Below are positions 50,134-63,763 of a stretch of 64,000 bases of DNA, piece by piece. The notes beneath the pieces are model-generated. The model worked only from the letters and a program-made list of their open reading frames with translations. It did not search any database and was not told where the DNA came from. This DNA is from Pseudomonas vanderleydeniana (GTDB lineage: Bacteria; Pseudomonadota; Gammaproteobacteria; Pseudomonadales; Pseudomonadaceae), in contig NZ_CP077093.1 in the NCBI RefSeq assembly GCF_014268755.2, forward strand, positions 6,384,501-6,448,500, read 5' to 3'. Each line of letters starts with the position of its first letter. Positions within the stretch are counted from its first letter, which is position 1. Made by a program: the position numbers and the translations under genes.

Positions 50134-50808
50134 CTACGGCTTGAACACCCGTTGCCAATCGGCGGCATCAAGGTAGCCCATGACCGTCGGCGCCTTGCTG
50201 GCTGAAGTCTCGGTCAGGAACAACGACAGGCCGTAGCCCGGGGATGGCATGGAGAAATTCATCGACTGTTCCAGTGCACTCATGCATTCGCTGTGGGTGA
50301 CCAGGATCAGGTTGCGCCCCGGGACCTTGTAGCGGCGAATGTCGCGCAACATGGTCTTGCGGCACTTGAACAACCAGTCCTGGGTACTGCTGGCCTGGTT
50401 GAACATATAGGTGGAGGTCTGGACCGTCCGGGTCAACGGGCTGTTGTAGATGTCGGCCTTGGCCAGGCCGAGCTGCTCGAAGCGGGCTCCGAGCCCCACC
50501 GCCACATCGCGGGCGCGATCGGTGATACCATCCGCCCCCGCCAGGCATTGTGCATTGGAGCGATCGCAGCGTTCGACATGGCGCACCAGCACCACCATGT
50601 CACCCCTGCCCCAGGCCGCACTCAGCGCCTTCGCACTGTGGTTGCCAGCGCGGGCCAGGTCGACAGCGGCCATTGGCCGCAGGACCGCCAGCGTCACCGG
50701 CGTGACGAACAGCGCAGCGAGCAGCACCACGAGGGTATTGCGGTATTTGGCGAGGCGACTCAATTCGAATATGCGCTTCACCCAGCTGTACGGCAGTCTT
50801 GATTCCAC
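50134..50808 (-). CDS. Membrane-anchored histidine phosphatase (Ais/PmrG-like)
   Basis: 224 residues from a GTG (50806-50808) with AGGGG upstream. One membrane span near residues 25-45 is followed by a histidine-phosphatase domain. Its phosphate pocket reads VLVRHVERCDRSN, the RHxERCD variant found in Ais/PmrG, which removes a phosphate from LPS core heptose in enterics. The second half has the expected LTRTVQTS and VTHSE (catalytic His). Location beside two ArnT-like genes fits an envelope role. The start is uncertain; an ATG 26 codons upstream is also open. Confidence 0.8.
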   Translation of the reverse strand: MESRLPYSWVKRIFELSRLAKYRNTLVVLLAALFVTPVTLAVLRPMAAVDLARAGNHSAKALSAAWGRGDMVVLVRHVERCDRSNAQCLAGADGITDRARDVAVGLGARFEQLGLAKADIYNSPLTRTVQTSTYMFNQASSTQDWLFKCRKTMLRDIRRYKVPGRNLILVTHSECMSALEQSMNFSMPSPGYGLSLFLTETSASKAPTVMGYLDAADWQRVFKP

Positions 50809-51232
50809 GTTCGGCTGCCCCTGAGGCAAAGGCGGTTGAGCAAGCAGTGTCGGCGACGCTACAGCGCAAAAATGACAACTGAGCATTGGGCTTCACTGCC
50901 GCAGACAAAGACCGCTCCATGACCTGCTTCCAGCTCATTCGGGTAAAGAGCCTAGGTTCGGGGAGGTTGCGCTGCGGTGAAAGGGATGTGAAAAATTCCT
51001 CAATTCATGAACCTGGCCCGGCCCAGGTAAAACAACCCGACGAAGCGTAAACCGGCGTAGGACGCGGTCCCCGATAAGCGGTTACATTTCGTGAAACATC
51101 TTCCCGGGAAAAAACCTTTCAGCTATCGGCCCCACCGCCGATATACCCCTACGGACAAATTCAGCTGGCGCCAATAACAACACCTTCCAGCCACCCGACG
51201 AGCAAGCGACACCCTGTTACTGGAGGAACTCA
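50809..51232. other. Intergenic region upstream of the chemoreceptor gene
   Basis: 425 bp without a supported gene. It contains an imperfect inverted repeat GTTACATTTCGTGAAAC near 51080 and a GCCGATAT word near 51137 that recalls a FliA -10 box but lacks a well-placed TAAA. No promoter can be called with confidence. Confidence 0.4.
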
Positions 51233-53155
51233 ATGAATAGCTGGTTTGGCAATATCAGCGTCAATCTGAAACTGGGCCTGGGCTTCGGCCTGGTCCTGGC
51301 GCTTACCACGATCCTGGCGCTGACCGGCTGGACCAGCCTGGGCGGTCTGATCGACCGCAGCAACTGGATGAGCGACATCACCCAACTGAACGCCTCGCTG
51401 ACCAAACTGCGCGTGGCCCGGTTGCAATACATGCTGACCAACGGCGATGAAACCGCCGCGCAGAACGTCCAGGTCAACCTCGACGCGTTCATCGCCCAAC
51501 AGCAGAAACTGCTCAACAGCTTCAAGAGCCCGGAAAACGTCAAGTTGCTCAAGGAGCAGGCGGCGACCATCAGCGCCTACCAGCAGTCGCTGAACAAGAT
51601 GCGCGAGGCCTACCGCACCGGCAACAGCGCGCGCCAGAGCATGGGTGACACCGCCGAAGTCGTGCAGAAACTGATCACCACCCTCCACGACAACGTGCTG
51701 CAGATGGCCCCCGGCGATGAAAACCGCTTCGAACGGTTCGAGGCCATCACCCGCGCCAAGGAACAGTTCCAGCTGACCCGTTACGAAGTGCGTGGCTACA
51801 CCGCCAACAGTAACCCAGAGACCGAACAGAAGGCTGTCAACCAGCTGAATGAAGCGATTGTCGGCCTCAAACAATTGGCACAGCATTTCAGCAGCAGCCA
51901 GCAGAACGAACTGCAGCAGCTGGAGACCGGCCTGACCAACTACCGTACCGCCGTGCAGGCGTACAAGGCGGCCAACAACGATGTGGTGCAGGCCCGCAAG
52001 GAAATGACCGACCAGGGCAACAGCATCGTCGCGCTCAGCGAGCAGCTGTACCAGATCCAACTGGACCGCCGCGACAGCGAAAGCGCCCAGGCCCGCAGCC
52101 TGCAACTGGGCAGCACGCTGCTCGCGCTGCTGGTCGGCATCCTTGCCGCCGTGATCATCACCCGCCAGATCACCCGTCCGATCCAGGAAACCCTGGGCGT
52201 GGTGGAGCGCATCGCTTCCGGCGATCTGACGCACAACCTGGTGGTCACCCGCCGTGACGAACTGGGCGTGCTGCAGCAGGGCATCCAGCGCATGGGCACG
52301 ACGCTGCGCGACCTGATCAGCGGGATCCGCGATGGCGTGACCCAGATCGCCAGCGCGGCCGAGGAGCTGTCGGCGGTCACCGGCCAGACCAGTGCCGGGG
52401 CCAACAGCCAGAAGGTCGAGACCGATCAGGTGGCCACCGCCATGCACGAGATGACCGCCACCGTTCAGGAAGTCGCACGCAACGCCGAGGAAGCCTCGCA
52501 GGCCGCCTCCGCCGCGGACAGCGAAGCCCGTGCCGGTGACCGGGTGGTGGGTGAAGCCATCGCCCAGATCGAACGCCTGGCCACGGAAGTGGTGCGCTCG
52601 ACCGAAGCCATGACCGTGCTGCAGCAGGAAAGCGACAAGATCGGCAGCGTCATGGACGTGATCAAGGCCGTGGCCGAGCAGACCAACCTGCTGGCACTCA
52701 ACGCCGCCATCGAAGCGGCCCGGGCCGGTGAAGCCGGTCGTGGTTTCGCCGTGGTTGCCGACGAGGTTCGTGGCCTGGCCCAGCGTACCCAGAAGTCCAC
52801 CGAGGAAATCGAAGGCCTGGTGGCGGCCCTGCAGAGCGGTACCCAGCAGGTGGCGACCGTGATGAACAACAGCCGCTCGCTGACCGACAGCAGTGTCGAG
52901 CTGACCCGCAAGGCCGGAACTTCGCTGGAGAACATCACCCGCACGGTGTCGAACATCCAGTCGATGAACCAGCAGATCGCCGCGGCGGCCGAAGAGCAGA
53001 GCGCGGTGGCCGAGGAAATCAGCCGCAGCATCATCAGCGTCCGCGACGTCTGCGAGCAGACCGCTGCCGCGAGCGACGAGACGGCCGCTTCCAGCGTCGA
53101 GCTGGCGCGCCTGGGCAGCCAGTTGCAGACGATGGTCAGTCACTTCCGGGTCTGA
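51233..53155 (+). CDS. Methyl-accepting chemotaxis protein with HBM-type sensor
   Basis: 640 residues. The first membrane span lies at about 13-35 and the second at about 290-312. A long all-helical periplasmic domain of roughly 255 residues is the size and style of the helical bimodular (HBM) sensor of McpS-type receptors, which bind organic acids or similar ligands. A HAMP domain follows, then the signalling domain with the hairpin tip [21 protein letters not shown]. Ribosome site GGAGG upstream of the ATG. The ligand is not predictable from sequence alone. Confidence 0.92.
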   Translation: MNSWFGNISVNLKLGLGFGLVLALTTILALTGWTSLGGLIDRSNWMSDITQLNASLTKLRVARLQYMLTNGDETAAQNVQVNLDAFIAQQQKLLNSFKSPENVKLLKEQAATISAYQQSLNKMREAYRTGNSARQSMGDTAEVVQKLITTLHDNVLQMAPGDENRFERFEAITRAKEQFQLTRYEVRGYTANSNPETEQKAVNQLNEAIVGLKQLAQHFSSSQQNELQQLETGLTNYRTAVQAYKAANNDVVQARKEMTDQGNSIVALSEQLYQIQLDRRDSESAQARSLQLGSTLLALLVGILAAVIITRQITRPIQETLGVVERIASGDLTHNLVVTRRDELGVLQQGIQRMGTTLRDLISGIRDGVTQIASAAEELSAVTGQTSAGANSQKVETDQVATAMHEMTATVQEVARNAEEASQAASAADSEARAGDRVVGEAIAQIERLATEVVRSTEAMTVLQQESDKIGSVMDVIKAVAEQTNLLALNAAIEAARAGEAGRGFAVVADEVRGLAQRTQKSTEEIEGLVAALQSGTQQVATVMNNSRSLTDSSVELTRKAGTSLENITRTVSNIQSMNQQIAAAAEEQSAVAEEISRSIISVRDVCEQTAAASDETAASSVELARLGSQLQTMVSHFRV

Positions 53156-53175
53156 CCTGACCGGAACAGTGCCTC

Positions 53176-53282
53176 GATCGTTCCCACGCTCCGCGTGGGA
53201 ATGCCTCCCAGGACGCTCGGCGTCCGCTCTTGTGACGCAGAGCGTCACGGGCTGCGTTCCCACGTGGAGCGTGGGAACGATC
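53176..53282. repeat. REP-like composite palindrome (GATCGTTCCCACGC family)
   Basis: 107 bp with GATCGTTCCCACGCTCCGCG and its reverse complement at the ends, the same family as 9167, 9561 and 43045. It separates the convergent chemoreceptor and eatR genes. Confidence 0.85.
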
Positions 53283-53303
53283 AAGTGGCCACAAATCCCG
53301 CGT

Positions 53304-55220
<1,917 letters not shown>

Positions 55221-55275
55221 TTCTTATTGTTCTCCTCCTGTAGAACCGCTCGGTACCCACCAGGCAAACACCGGC

Positions 55276-55366
55276 TTGTGGGAGCCGACTTGCTGGCGAT
55301 GAACGATAACGCGCTGCCACCTGATACACCGCAGCGCCTGAATCGCCAGCAAGCCGGCGCCTACAG
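55276..55366. repeat. REP-type inverted repeat upstream of eatR
   Basis: The left arm TTGTGGGAGCCGACTTGCTG GCGAT (written with a break) and the right arm ATCGCCAGCAAGCCGGCGCC TACAG form an imperfect 25-bp inverted repeat. It sits within the eatR-exaC regulatory region. Confidence 0.8.
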
Positions 55367-55578
55367 GGCTTCGTGGTGTCCGAGATTCGTGCACATCCAC
55401 ATGCCCCAGCATCCTCCTGCACGGCGGGCATTGCAATCTCTGCGCGACCGCCAAGTCACAGGCTGTGCCACAGACGGTACAAAGTGTCACCAGCTGCTGT
55501 ACCAGCCCTGCCACAACCCAGCAGTACCGGCTGCATTCGAGCAGAGCAAGGCCCCGCCATAGAGCGCTTTCAACGCAC

Positions 55579-55594
55579 TGGCCCGACCTTTGCT
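55579..55594 (+). promoter_or_regulatory. Sigma-54 promoter of exaC-eat-eutBC
   Basis: TGGCCCGACCTTTGCT has GG and GC separated by 10 bases. It lies about 67 nt before the exaC ATG. CTGTGCCACAG at 55463-55473 and neighbouring GGTAC/GTACC words are possible EatR sites. Confidence 0.75.
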
Positions 55595-55660
55595 CTACGC
55601 TTGATCAGACGCTAAACCGCGTACTCCCCAATAAGCACAAAAGCCAAGGAGACACACACC

Positions 55661-57181
<1,521 letters not shown>

Positions 57182-57196
57182 ACCCCTGAAGACCAT

Positions 57197-57265
57197 TCGC
57201 TGGCAAGCCAGCTCCCACAGGGCCCGGCGCCCATCACCCTGTGGGAGCGGGCTTGCCCGCGAAGA
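57197..57265. repeat. REP-type inverted repeat between exaC and eat
   Basis: TTCGCTGGCAAGCCAGCTCC CACAG and CTGTGGGAGCGGGCTTGCCC GCGAA (breaks inserted) form an imperfect inverted pair. It lies inside the operon, so it may act on mRNA stability. Confidence 0.75.
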
Positions 57266-57388
57266 GGCCCTCCCTGACACCCCAAATAACGCCCGGCCAC
57301 ACCGGCCCGGGCCCTGCGTGCGTGCTCCACAGAGAATCGACACCCGAAAGTCCAACAACCGAACAATAAGAAAGACAAGCGAGGACTT

Positions 57389-58759
57389 ATGACTGCCCAA
57401 ACAGAACTCAAACCGACCCTCGGCACCCTGCACCTGTGGGGCATCGCGGTCGGCCTGGTGATCTCCGGTGAATACTTCGGCTGGAGTTACGGCTGGGGAA
57501 CCGCCGGGACCCTGGGCTTCCTCGTCACCGCCCTGCTGGTGGCGACCATGTACACCTGCTTCATTTTCAGTTTCACCGAACTGACCACCGCGATTCCCCA
57601 TGCGGGTGGTCCCTTTGCCTACAGTCGCCGGGCGTTCGGCGAGAAAGGCGGCCTGATCGCCGGGATTGCCACCCTGATCGAGTTCGTCTTCGCCCCACCG
57701 GCGATCGCCATGGCCATCGGCGCCTACCTCAACGTGCAGTATCCCGGCCTCGATCCGAAGATCGCCGCCGTGGGTGCCTACATCGTCTTCATGACCCTGA
57801 ACATCCTCGGTGTCAGCATCGCGGCCACCTTCGAGCTGGTGGTCACCGTGCTGGCCGTGGCCGAACTGCTGGTGTTCATGGGCGTGGTCGCGCCGGGCTT
57901 CAGTTTCAGCAACTTCGTGCTCAATGGCTGGTCGGGCTCGAGCACGTTCAGCCTGGCGGCGATTCCCGGCATCTTCGCGGCGATTCCCTTCGCCATCTGG
58001 TTCTTCCTCGCCATCGAGGGCGCGGCCATGGCCGCCGAAGAAGCCAAGGACCCCAAGCGCACCATTCCCAAGGCTTATGTCAGCGGCATCCTGACCCTGG
58101 TGTTCCTGGCCATCGGCGTGATGGTGATGGCCGGTGGCGTCGGTGACTGGCGCCAGCTGTCGAACATCAACGACCCGCTGCCCCAGGCGATGAAGGCGGT
58201 GGTCGGCAACAACTCGAGCTGGATGCACATGCTGGTGTGGATCGGCCTGTTCGGCCTGGTCGCCAGCTTCCACGGGATCATCCTCGGCTACTCGCGGCAG
58301 TTCTTCGCCTTGGCCCGGGCCGGCTACCTGCCACAGTCGCTGGCCAAACTCTCGCGCTTCCAGACCCCGCACCGGGCGATCCTCGCCGGCGGGGTGGTCG
58401 GCATCGCGGCGATCTACAGCGACGGCCTGGTCAACCTGCAGGGCATGAGCCTGACGGCGGCGATGATCACCATGTCGGTATTCGGCGCCATCGTCATGTA
58501 CATCATCAGTATGATGAGTCTGTTCAAGCTGCGCCGCAGCGAACCGAACCTTGAGCGGACCTTCCGTGCCCCGGGCTATCCGATCGTTCCCGGCATCGCC
58601 CTTGCATTGGCCCTGGTCTGCCTGGTAGCGATGGCCTGGTTCAACACGCTGATCGGCCTGATCTTCCTGGGCTTCATGGTGGCGGGCTTCATCTACTTCC
58701 AGTTGACCGCCAGCCAGCGCTCGCAAGCGCCGACGGACGCTATGCTGACCGGTAACTGA
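57389..58759 (+). CDS. eat: Ethanolamine permease
   Basis: Inner-membrane importer of the amino acid-polyamine-organocation superfamily. 456 residues with about 12 membrane spans. The family start contains GIAVGLVISGEYFGWSYGWG, and EFVFAPPAIAMAIGAYL and FFLAIEGAAMAAEEAKDPKRT follow (in parts). Its place between exaC and eutBC matches the P. aeruginosa eat gene. Ribosome site GAGG before the ATG. Confidence 0.94.
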   Translation: MTAQTELKPTLGTLHLWGIAVGLVISGEYFGWSYGWGTAGTLGFLVTALLVATMYTCFIFSFTELTTAIPHAGGPFAYSRRAFGEKGGLIAGIATLIEFVFAPPAIAMAIGAYLNVQYPGLDPKIAAVGAYIVFMTLNILGVSIAATFELVVTVLAVAELLVFMGVVAPGFSFSNFVLNGWSGSSTFSLAAIPGIFAAIPFAIWFFLAIEGAAMAAEEAKDPKRTIPKAYVSGILTLVFLAIGVMVMAGGVGDWRQLSNINDPLPQAMKAVVGNNSSWMHMLVWIGLFGLVASFHGIILGYSRQFFALARAGYLPQSLAKLSRFQTPHRAILAGGVVGIAAIYSDGLVNLQGMSLTAAMITMSVFGAIVMYIISMMSLFKLRRSEPNLERTFRAPGYPIVPGIALALALVCLVAMAWFNTLIGLIFLGFMVAGFIYFQLTASQRSQAPTDAMLTGN

Positions 58760-58809
58760 GTTGCACCAGTGCAGGGCGCCTGGCGCCCCGCCATCGAACA
58801 CCACTGAGC

Positions 58810-58881
58810 TGTAGGAGCAGGGCTTGCCCGCGAATGGGATCCTGAGATCGCCAGAAGCTTCGCGGGCAAGCCCCGCTCCTA
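58810..58881. repeat. REP-type inverted repeat between eat and eutB
   Basis: TGTAGGAGCAGGGCTTGCCC GCGAA and its near reverse complement TTCGCGGGCAAGCCCCGCTC CTA (breaks inserted) enclose a short centre. Confidence 0.85.
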
Positions 58882-58903
58882 CGGATTACAACGCCAGCCC
58901 CTT

Positions 58904-59034
58904 GTGGCGAGGGGGCTTGCCCCCGTTGGGCTGCGTAGCGGCCCTGAAACCAGCGACTGCGCCGCACCAGACAGAACAGGCGCTCAGGTTTTACGGCTGC
59001 TGCGCAGCCGAGCGTGGGCAAGCCCACTCGCCAC
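58904..59034. repeat. Second REP-type element before eutB
   Basis: Starts TGTGGCGAGGGGGCTTGCCC and ends GGGCAAGCCCACTCGCCAC, with an inner copy of the CGCAGCC-type palindrome, as in the element at 9401. The two REP elements fill the 320-bp gap before eutB. Confidence 0.8.
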
Positions 59035-59079
59035 GTCGGATGCCACAGAAACAGTTCGGATCCAGGAGGACACCGCCCC

Positions 59080-60474
59080 ATGGCCACATTCGCCCATTCC
59101 GTCGGCGCCCAGACCTATCGCTTCGACAGCCTCAAGGAGGTCATGGCCAAGGCCAGTCCCGCCCGCTCCGGCGACTTTCTCGCCGGCGTCGCCGCGCAGA
59201 ACGACGGCGAACGGGTCGCGGCCCAGATGGCCCTGGCCAACATCCCGCTCAAGCACTTCCTCGAGGAAATGCTGATTCCCTACGAAGCCGACGAAGTCAC
59301 CCGGCTGATCGTCGACACCCACGACAAGCAGGCCTTCGCCGCCGTCAGCCACCTGACCGTCGGCGGCCTGCGCGACTGGCTGCTCAGCGAGGCCGCCGAC
59401 GAACAGAGCCTGCGCGCCCTGGCTCCGGGGCTGACGCCGGAGATGGCCGCCGCGGTGTCGAAGATCATGCGTGTGCAGGACCTGGTGCTGGTGGCGCAGA
59501 AGATCCGCGTGGTGACGAAGTTCCGCGGTACCCTGGGCCTGCGCGGCCGCCTGTCGACCCGCCTGCAGCCCAACCATCCCACCGACGATCCGGCCGGCAT
59601 TGCCGCCAGCGTGCTCGACGGCCTGCTCTACGGTAACGGCGATGCGATGATCGGCATCAACCCGGCCACCGACAGCCTGAGCTCGATCTGCGACCTGCTG
59701 CACATGCTCGACGCGGTGATCAAGCGCTACGAAATCCCCACCCAGGCCTGCGTGCTGACCCACGTCACCACCTCCATCGAGGCGATCAACCGGGGCGTGC
59801 CACTGGACCTGGTGTTCCAGTCCATCGCCGGCACCGAGGCGGCCAACGCCAGTTTCGGCATCAGCCTGAAGATCCTCCAGGAAGGCTACGACGCCGGGTT
59901 GAGCCTCAATCGCGGCACCCTTGGGCAGAACCTGATGTATTTCGAGACCGGCCAGGGCAGCGCGCTGTCGGCCAACGCCCACTTCGGTGTCGACCAGCAG
60001 ACCTGCGAAACCCGCGCCTACGCCGTGGCCCGGCACTTCAAGCCGTTCCTGGTCAACACCGTGGTCGGGTTCATCGGCCCGGAATACCTGTACAACGGCA
60101 AGCAGATCATCCGTGCGGGCCTGGAAGACCACTTCTGCGGCAAGCTGCTGGGCGTGCCCATGGGTTGCGACATCTGCTACACCAACCATGCCGAGGCCGA
60201 CCAGGACGACATGGACACCCTGCTGACCCTGCTCGGCGTGGCCGGGATCAACTTCATCATGGGGATTCCCGGCTCCGACGACATCATGCTCAACTACCAG
60301 ACCACCTCGTTCCACGATGCCCTCTACGCCCGCCAGACCCTGGGCCTGAAGCCGGCGCCGGAATTCGAGCAGTGGCTGGCCAGGATGGGCATCTTCACCC
60401 AGGCCGACGGCAAGGTGCGGTTCGGCAGCAACCTGCCCCCGGCGTTCCGCCAGGCCCTGGAGCAGCTAGGATGA
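59080..60474 (+). CDS. eutB: Ethanolamine ammonia-lyase, large subunit
   Basis: Adenosylcobalamin-dependent lyase that splits ethanolamine to acetaldehyde and ammonia. 464 residues, the usual length. It begins [27 protein letters not shown] (in part) and includes the barrel segments [25 protein letters not shown] and [19 protein letters not shown] (in parts). The ATG at 59080 follows AGGAGG and gives the family start; a longer reading of 22 residues runs into the REP element. Its stop overlaps eutC (ATGA). No cobalamin riboswitch is evident. Confidence 0.97.
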   Translation: MATFAHSVGAQTYRFDSLKEVMAKASPARSGDFLAGVAAQNDGERVAAQMALANIPLKHFLEEMLIPYEADEVTRLIVDTHDKQAFAAVSHLTVGGLRDWLLSEAADEQSLRALAPGLTPEMAAAVSKIMRVQDLVLVAQKIRVVTKFRGTLGLRGRLSTRLQPNHPTDDPAGIAASVLDGLLYGNGDAMIGINPATDSLSSICDLLHMLDAVIKRYEIPTQACVLTHVTTSIEAINRGVPLDLVFQSIAGTEAANASFGISLKILQEGYDAGLSLNRGTLGQNLMYFETGQGSALSANAHFGVDQQTCETRAYAVARHFKPFLVNTVVGFIGPEYLYNGKQIIRAGLEDHFCGKLLGVPMGCDICYTNHAEADQDDMDTLLTLLGVAGINFIMGIPGSDDIMLNYQTTSFHDALYARQTLGLKPAPEFEQWLARMGIFTQADGKVRFGSNLPPAFRQALEQLG

Positions 60475-61301
60475 ATGACATGGCCAAACAGATCGACAGC
60501 GACAACCCCTGGCTGGAACTGCGCCGCCTGACCCCGGCACGCATCGCCCTGGGTCGCACCGGCACCAGCCTGCCGACCAACGCCCAGCTGGACTTCCAGT
60601 TCGCCCATGCGCAGGCCCGCGATGCGGTGCACCTGCCCTTCGACCACGCCGGCCTCAGCGCACAGTTGGCCGAGCACGGCCGGCAAACCCTGCTGCTGCA
60701 CAGTGCCGCCGATGACCGCCACAGCTACCTGCAGCGCCCGGACCTGGGGCGCAAGCTCAACGACGCCTCGGCCCGGCAACTGCGCGAGCATGCCCTGGCC
60801 CACCCGGGCGGAGTCGACCTGGCGATCGTCGTCGCCGACGGTCTGTCGGCGCTGGCCGTGCACCGGCATACCGTGCCGTTCCTGGCACGCCTGGAAGAAC
60901 AACTCGAAGCCGAAGGCTGGTCACAATCACCGGTGATACTGGTGGAGCAGGGCCGCGTCGCCGTCGCCGACGAGATCGGCGAGCTGCTGGGCGCGAAGAT
61001 GGTGGTGATCCTGATCGGCGAACGCCCGGGCTTGAGCTCTCCGGACAGCCTGGGTCTGTATTTCACCTATAATCCCAAGGTCGGCCTGACCGATGCCTAC
61101 CGCAACTGCATCTCCAACGTGCGACTGGAAGGCATGAGCTACGGCCTGGCCGCCCACAAATTGCTGTACCTGATGAAAGAAGCCTGCCGCCGGCAACTGT
61201 CGGGGGTCAATCTCAAGGACGAGGCCCAAGTGCAAACACTGGAAAGCGAATCGGATGTCCACTCAAACGGCAACTTCCTACTGGGCCCGCCCAGGGACTG
61301 A
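60471..61301 (+). CDS. eutC: Ethanolamine ammonia-lyase, small subunit
   Basis: 276 residues, binds adenosylcobalamin together with EutB. Family stretches are [38 protein letters not shown] (in part), [14 protein letters not shown] and [19 protein letters not shown]. The start overlaps the eutB stop by 4 nt, so translation is coupled. It is last in the exaC-eat-eutBC operon. Confidence 0.96.
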   Translation: MNDMAKQIDSDNPWLELRRLTPARIALGRTGTSLPTNAQLDFQFAHAQARDAVHLPFDHAGLSAQLAEHGRQTLLLHSAADDRHSYLQRPDLGRKLNDASARQLREHALAHPGGVDLAIVVADGLSALAVHRHTVPFLARLEEQLEAEGWSQSPVILVEQGRVAVADEIGELLGAKMVVILIGERPGLSSPDSLGLYFTYNPKVGLTDAYRNCISNVRLEGMSYGLAAHKLLYLMKEACRRQLSGVNLKDEAQVQTLESESDVHSNGNFLLGPPRD

Positions 61302-61408
61302 TGGTCATCCGGATTGCTCTTTTGCGACGCTTTGGGCAGCATCGACGTAGCGGCTGCCCGAGTGAGTGAACCGTTTGCCGTCATATCCACGAAGTTGAGG
61401 CCTGATCT

Positions 61409-61867
61409 ATGCGGATTACTCAAGCGACCCTGGAACATCTGGACCTGTTGACGCCCCTGTTCGTCAAATACCGTGAATTCTACGGTTCACTGCCCCTTCC
61501 CGATTCGTCCCGCAGCTTTCTGGAAAAGCGCCTGCGGCGCAAGGAGTCGGTGATCTACCTGGCACTGGCGGACGATGACGACAAGAAACTGCTGGGCTTC
61601 TGCCAGCTCTACCCCAGCTTCTCCTCGCTGTCGCTCAAGCGCGTGTGGATTCTCAACGACATCTATGTGGCCGAGGACGCCCGGCGCCAGCTGGTGGCCG
61701 ACAACCTGATGCGCACCGCCAAGAAGATGGCCCGCGAGACCCATGCCGTGCGCCTGCGCGTCTCCACCAGCAGCGACAACAAGGTGGCGCAGAAGACCTA
61801 CGAATCGATCGGTTTTCGCGAAGACACCGAGTTCAAGAACTACGTACTGCCGATCAGCGACGACTGA
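61409..61867 (+). CDS. GNAT family N-acetyltransferase
   Basis: 152 residues with a complete GNAT fold. The acceptor-side N terminus (MRITQATLEHLDLLTPLFVKYREFY in part) is followed by the strand LGFCQLYPSFSSLSLKRVWILNDIYV. The acetyl-CoA loop is reduced to AEDARRQLVADNLM, and the C-terminal pair KVAQKTYESIGFREDTEFKNY ends the fold (longer stretches in parts). The acetyl-CoA loop is RRQLVA rather than the common RGxGxG/A. The substrate is unknown and no partner gene is evident. Confidence 0.85.
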   Translation: MRITQATLEHLDLLTPLFVKYREFYGSLPLPDSSRSFLEKRLRRKESVIYLALADDDDKKLLGFCQLYPSFSSLSLKRVWILNDIYVAEDARRQLVADNLMRTAKKMARETHAVRLRVSTSSDNKVAQKTYESIGFREDTEFKNYVLPISDD

Positions 61868-61898
61868 CAGGCGCCCTCTCAGAATCCTGCGGCGCCCT

Positions 61899-62012
61899 CT
61901 TCGCGGATAAACCGGTGCGCCGGACCGCCGGCTCCCACAGGGATCGCATTCCTCTAGGAGCCTGGGGTTTCTGTGGGAGCAGGCGGTCCGGCGCACCGGT
62001 TTATCCGCGAAG
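61899..62012. repeat. Long REP-type inverted repeat with 31-bp perfect arms
   Basis: 61899-61929 and 61982-62012 are exact reverse complements (CTTCGCGGATAAACCGGTGC...). The arms include GTGCGCCGGACCGCC, an additional palindromic block absent from the other elements of this window. Two GGAGC-type words lie in the centre. Confidence 0.9.
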
Positions 62013-62145
62013 AGGCCATAAAGCTCACCCCCTGGTCACTGCGGGTACAAATTCGCAGGCGCCTGGAGACACTCTTCGCTACAAACTCCGCAAGCAGAAT
62101 CCTCTCCAGCTCTTATAATCCCGGTTTCATATCAATGTACGAAAA

Positions 62146-62164
62146 AACTACATTTGATGTAGTT
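62146..62164. promoter_or_regulatory. Palindrome upstream of the DedA gene (possible operator)
   Basis: AACTACAT-TTG-ATGTAGTT, perfect 8-bp arms, 63 nt before the dedA start in an AT-rich stretch. A further AACTAC follows at 62165. No matching regulator is known to me. Confidence 0.5.
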
Positions 62165-62226
62165 AACTACGTGTCCATTTTCTGCGCAGGCCTGCGGAAC
62201 CAGGCCGTCAACACAGGTGCCACCCC

Positions 62227-62880
62227 ATGGATTTCAACCCGCTGGACCTAATCCTGCATCTCGATGTGTACCTCGACATGCTGGTGAACAATTACGGGCC
62301 ATGGATCTACGCCATCCTGTTCCTGGTGATCTTCTGCGAAACCGGCCTGGTGGTGATGCCGTTCCTGCCAGGCGACTCGCTGCTGTTCATCGCCGGTGCC
62401 GTCGCGGCGGGCGGCGGCATGGACCCGGTGCTGCTGGCCGGGCTGCTGATGCTGGCAGCGATCCTCGGTGACAGCACCAACTACATCATTGGCCGAACGG
62501 CCGGCGAAAAGCTCTTCAGCAACCCGAACTCGAAGATCTTCCGCCGCGACTACCTGCAGAAGACCCACGATTTCTACGACCGCCACGGCGGCAAGACCGT
62601 GACCCTGGCGCGCTTCCTGCCGATCCTGCGGACCTTCGCACCGTTCGTCGCCGGCGTTGGCAAGATGCCCTATGCACGCTTCTTCGGCTTCAGCGTGCTG
62701 GGCACCGTGCTCTGGGTCGGCGGCCTGGTGACGCTCGGCTACTTCTTCGGCAACGTCCCGTTCATCAAGAAGAACCTGTCGCTGCTGGTGGTCTTCATCA
62801 TCCTGCTGTCGCTGGTCCCGATGATCATCGGTGTGCTGCGCAGCCGCTTCGGTGGTGCCTCCAAGGCCGAGACCCACTAA
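62227..62880 (+). CDS. DedA family membrane protein
   Basis: 217 residues with several membrane-embedded segments. The DedA/SNARE-associated motif appears as FCETGLVVMPFLPGDSLLFIAGAVAA (in part) and FLPILRTFAPFVAGVGKMPYARFF (in part), with the conserved Glu, Asp and Arg residues needed in E. coli YqjA/YghB. Family members work as flippases for undecaprenyl phosphate or phospholipids. mtfA starts 4 nt after the stop. A palindrome lies upstream. Confidence 0.92.
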   Translation: MDFNPLDLILHLDVYLDMLVNNYGPWIYAILFLVIFCETGLVVMPFLPGDSLLFIAGAVAAGGGMDPVLLAGLLMLAAILGDSTNYIIGRTAGEKLFSNPNSKIFRRDYLQKTHDFYDRHGGKTVTLARFLPILRTFAPFVAGVGKMPYARFFGFSVLGTVLWVGGLVTLGYFFGNVPFIKKNLSLLVVFIILLSLVPMIIGVLRSRFGGASKAETH

Positions 62881-62884
62881 TTCC

Positions 62885-63697
62885 GTGTGGTCGCTGAGTG
62901 CCTGGCGCCGCCGCCGAACCCTTGCCCGCCATCCCATTGCCAGTGAAACCTGGCAGCGGGTGCGCGAGCACCTGAGTTTTCTCGACGGCCTGAGCGAGGC
63001 CGAGGACCGCTGGCTGCTGGAGCACAGCGTGCTGTTCCTCGCCGACAAGCACCTGAGCACCTTACCGGGGGTCGAGCTGGACCAGTACAGCCGCCTGCTG
63101 CTGGCCGCCCAGGCGCAACTGCCGTTGCTGCACCTGGGCGACCTGGAATGGTATTCGGGCTTTCATGAGATCGTGCTGTACCCGGACGACTTTCTCAGCC
63201 CGCAGCGTCATCGCGATGCCAGTGGCGTCGAGCATGAGTGGGACGCCGAGCACAGCGGCGAAGCCTGGCACCGTGGCCCGGTGATCCTCGCCTGGCCCGG
63301 CGTGCTCGCCAGTGGCGCCTGGGAAGGCTACAACCTGGTGATTCACGAACTGGCGCACAAGCTCGACATGCTCAACGGCGACGCCAACGGCCTGCCGCCG
63401 CTGCACAGCGACATGCGGGTCGGCGACTGGGCCCAGGCGATGCAACATGCCTACGACGACCTCAACCGCCAACTCGACCGCGACCCCGATGCCGAAACCG
63501 CCATCGATCCCTATGCGGCGGAAAACCCGGCGGAGTTCTTCGCGGTGACCAGCGAATACTTCTTCAGTGCCCCGGATTTGCTGGACGCCGCCTACCCCAG
63601 GGTTTACGAACAACTGCGCGCGTTCTATCGCCAGGACCCGCTGGCGCGGCTACACCGCCTGCAGGCGCACGACCCGCGCTATCAGCCTGGGCACTGA
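62885..63697 (+). CDS. mtfA: M90 family zinc metallopeptidase MtfA
   Basis: 270 residues from a GTG at 62885, 4 nt after dedA. The zinc site HELAH lies in LVIHELAHKLDMLNG and the third ligand in ENPAEFFAVTSEYFF (Glu). N-terminal WSLSAWRRRR and WYSGFHEIVLYPDDFL are also typical. E. coli MtfA binds the repressor Mlc; in Pseudomonas the target is not known. Ribosome site weak; coupling to dedA is likely. Confidence 0.9.
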   Translation: MWSLSAWRRRRTLARHPIASETWQRVREHLSFLDGLSEAEDRWLLEHSVLFLADKHLSTLPGVELDQYSRLLLAAQAQLPLLHLGDLEWYSGFHEIVLYPDDFLSPQRHRDASGVEHEWDAEHSGEAWHRGPVILAWPGVLASGAWEGYNLVIHELAHKLDMLNGDANGLPPLHSDMRVGDWAQAMQHAYDDLNRQLDRDPDAETAIDPYAAENPAEFFAVTSEYFFSAPDLLDAAYPRVYEQLRAFYRQDPLARLHRLQAHDPRYQPGH

Positions 63698-63763
63698 TCC
63701 GGCAAGCGGGTGCCAGACCACCCGCACGTCCTGCAACACGTGGCATCCACCCCGGAATGTGCC

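Noticed and set aside
51040..51145. FliA (sigma-28) promoter for the chemoreceptor gene
   Set aside because: GCCGATA-like words are present but no TAAA box at the correct distance.
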